52,127 nucleotides of DNA from DLAJ01 sp023663615 (lineage in GTDB: Bacteria > Bacillota > Clostridia > Lachnospirales > Lachnospiraceae): NCBI GenBank assembly GCA_023663615.1, contig JAMPHA010000016.1, positions 1-52,127 of the forward strand, given 5' to 3'. A program made the translations under genes and the position numbers. A model generated the notes under the pieces. That model saw only the letters and a program-made list of their open reading frames with translations, was not told where the DNA came from and did no database searches. This document shows positions 52,085 to 52,127 of this stretch, piece by piece; positions within the stretch are counted from its first letter, which is position 1; each line of letters starts with the position of its first letter.

Positions 52085-52103
52085 TTGGCACAACATTGGC
52101 ATG
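52085..52103. repeat. 11-bp-spaced TTGGCA pair at the right edge
   Basis: TTGGCA occurs at 52085 and 52096 on the plus strand, within sequence upstream of the SIR2-NTPase gene. Spacing and core match the TTGGTG pair at 47755-47776, which lies in the opposite orientation. Possibly the second arm site of the integrative element. Confidence 0.35.
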
Positions 52104-52127
52104 GTTCTGCTCTTTACCCGCAAATCC

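Overview
The window looks like the chromosome of a spore-forming, Gram-positive anaerobe of the class Clostridia, most likely family Lachnospiraceae. The evidence is a PolC-type replicase, the MEP isoprenoid genes, the sporulation factors SpoIIGA, SigE and SigG, a mra/dcw division cluster with a SpoVD-type penicillin-binding protein, and a DUF6033 protein (a family I recall from this group). The core has moderate-to-high GC and almost every gene lies on the minus strand, so the window is best read from right to left. No similarity search was run; gene names rest on motifs, length and order.

Right end (47.7-52.1 kb): an accessory module with a tyrosine integrase, a small excisionase-like protein and one large, strikingly AT-rich gene. 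That gene encodes a SIR2-like domain, a P-loop NTPase and a helical C-terminus, the architecture of SIR2-STAND anti-phage proteins. Short 11-bp-spaced repeats in inverted orientation lie near both ends and may be integrase arm sites. This is the best candidate for a distinctive biological system here.

Region 43.2-47.7 kb: ychF, lgt, a MATE transporter preceded by a structured leader with mutually exclusive hairpins (possible riboswitch or attenuator), and a divergent lipoprotein gene.

Region 30.8-43.1 kb: division and cell wall cluster mraZ-rsmH-ftsL-pbp-spoVD-mraY-murD-ftsW-divIB-ftsZ, without murF, murG or murC. It is headed by a clear promoter and an array of 10-bp-spaced MraZ-like boxes. 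Region 27.9-30.7 kb: spoIIGA-sigE, driven by a promoter with the 22-bp spacing of Spo0A-activated sigma-A promoters, and a convergent sigG.

Region 2.5-27.5 kb: the conserved series rpsB-tsf ... pyrH-frr-uppS-cdsA-dxr-rseP ... ispG-polC, which makes ribosomal protein S2, EF-Ts, UMP kinase, ribosome recycling factor, undecaprenyl and phospholipid precursors, and the replicative polymerase. Two accessory blocks interrupt it. One, between tsf and pyrH, holds a DUF6033 gene with a sigma-D-like promoter, a coiled-coil protein, an LTA-synthase-like enzyme, a polysaccharide deacetylase and a repeat-bearing bactofilin. The other, between rseP and ispG, holds an ABC exporter, a collapsed methyltransferase, a broken toxin-like nuclease gene and a repeat-rich membrane protein.

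Left end (1-2.3 kb): tRNA-Glu(CTC) and a secreted GH5 endoglucanase lipoprotein with its own promoter and terminator. Modular hairpin repeats sharing a 31-nt string recur directly after stop codons at several places in the core region.
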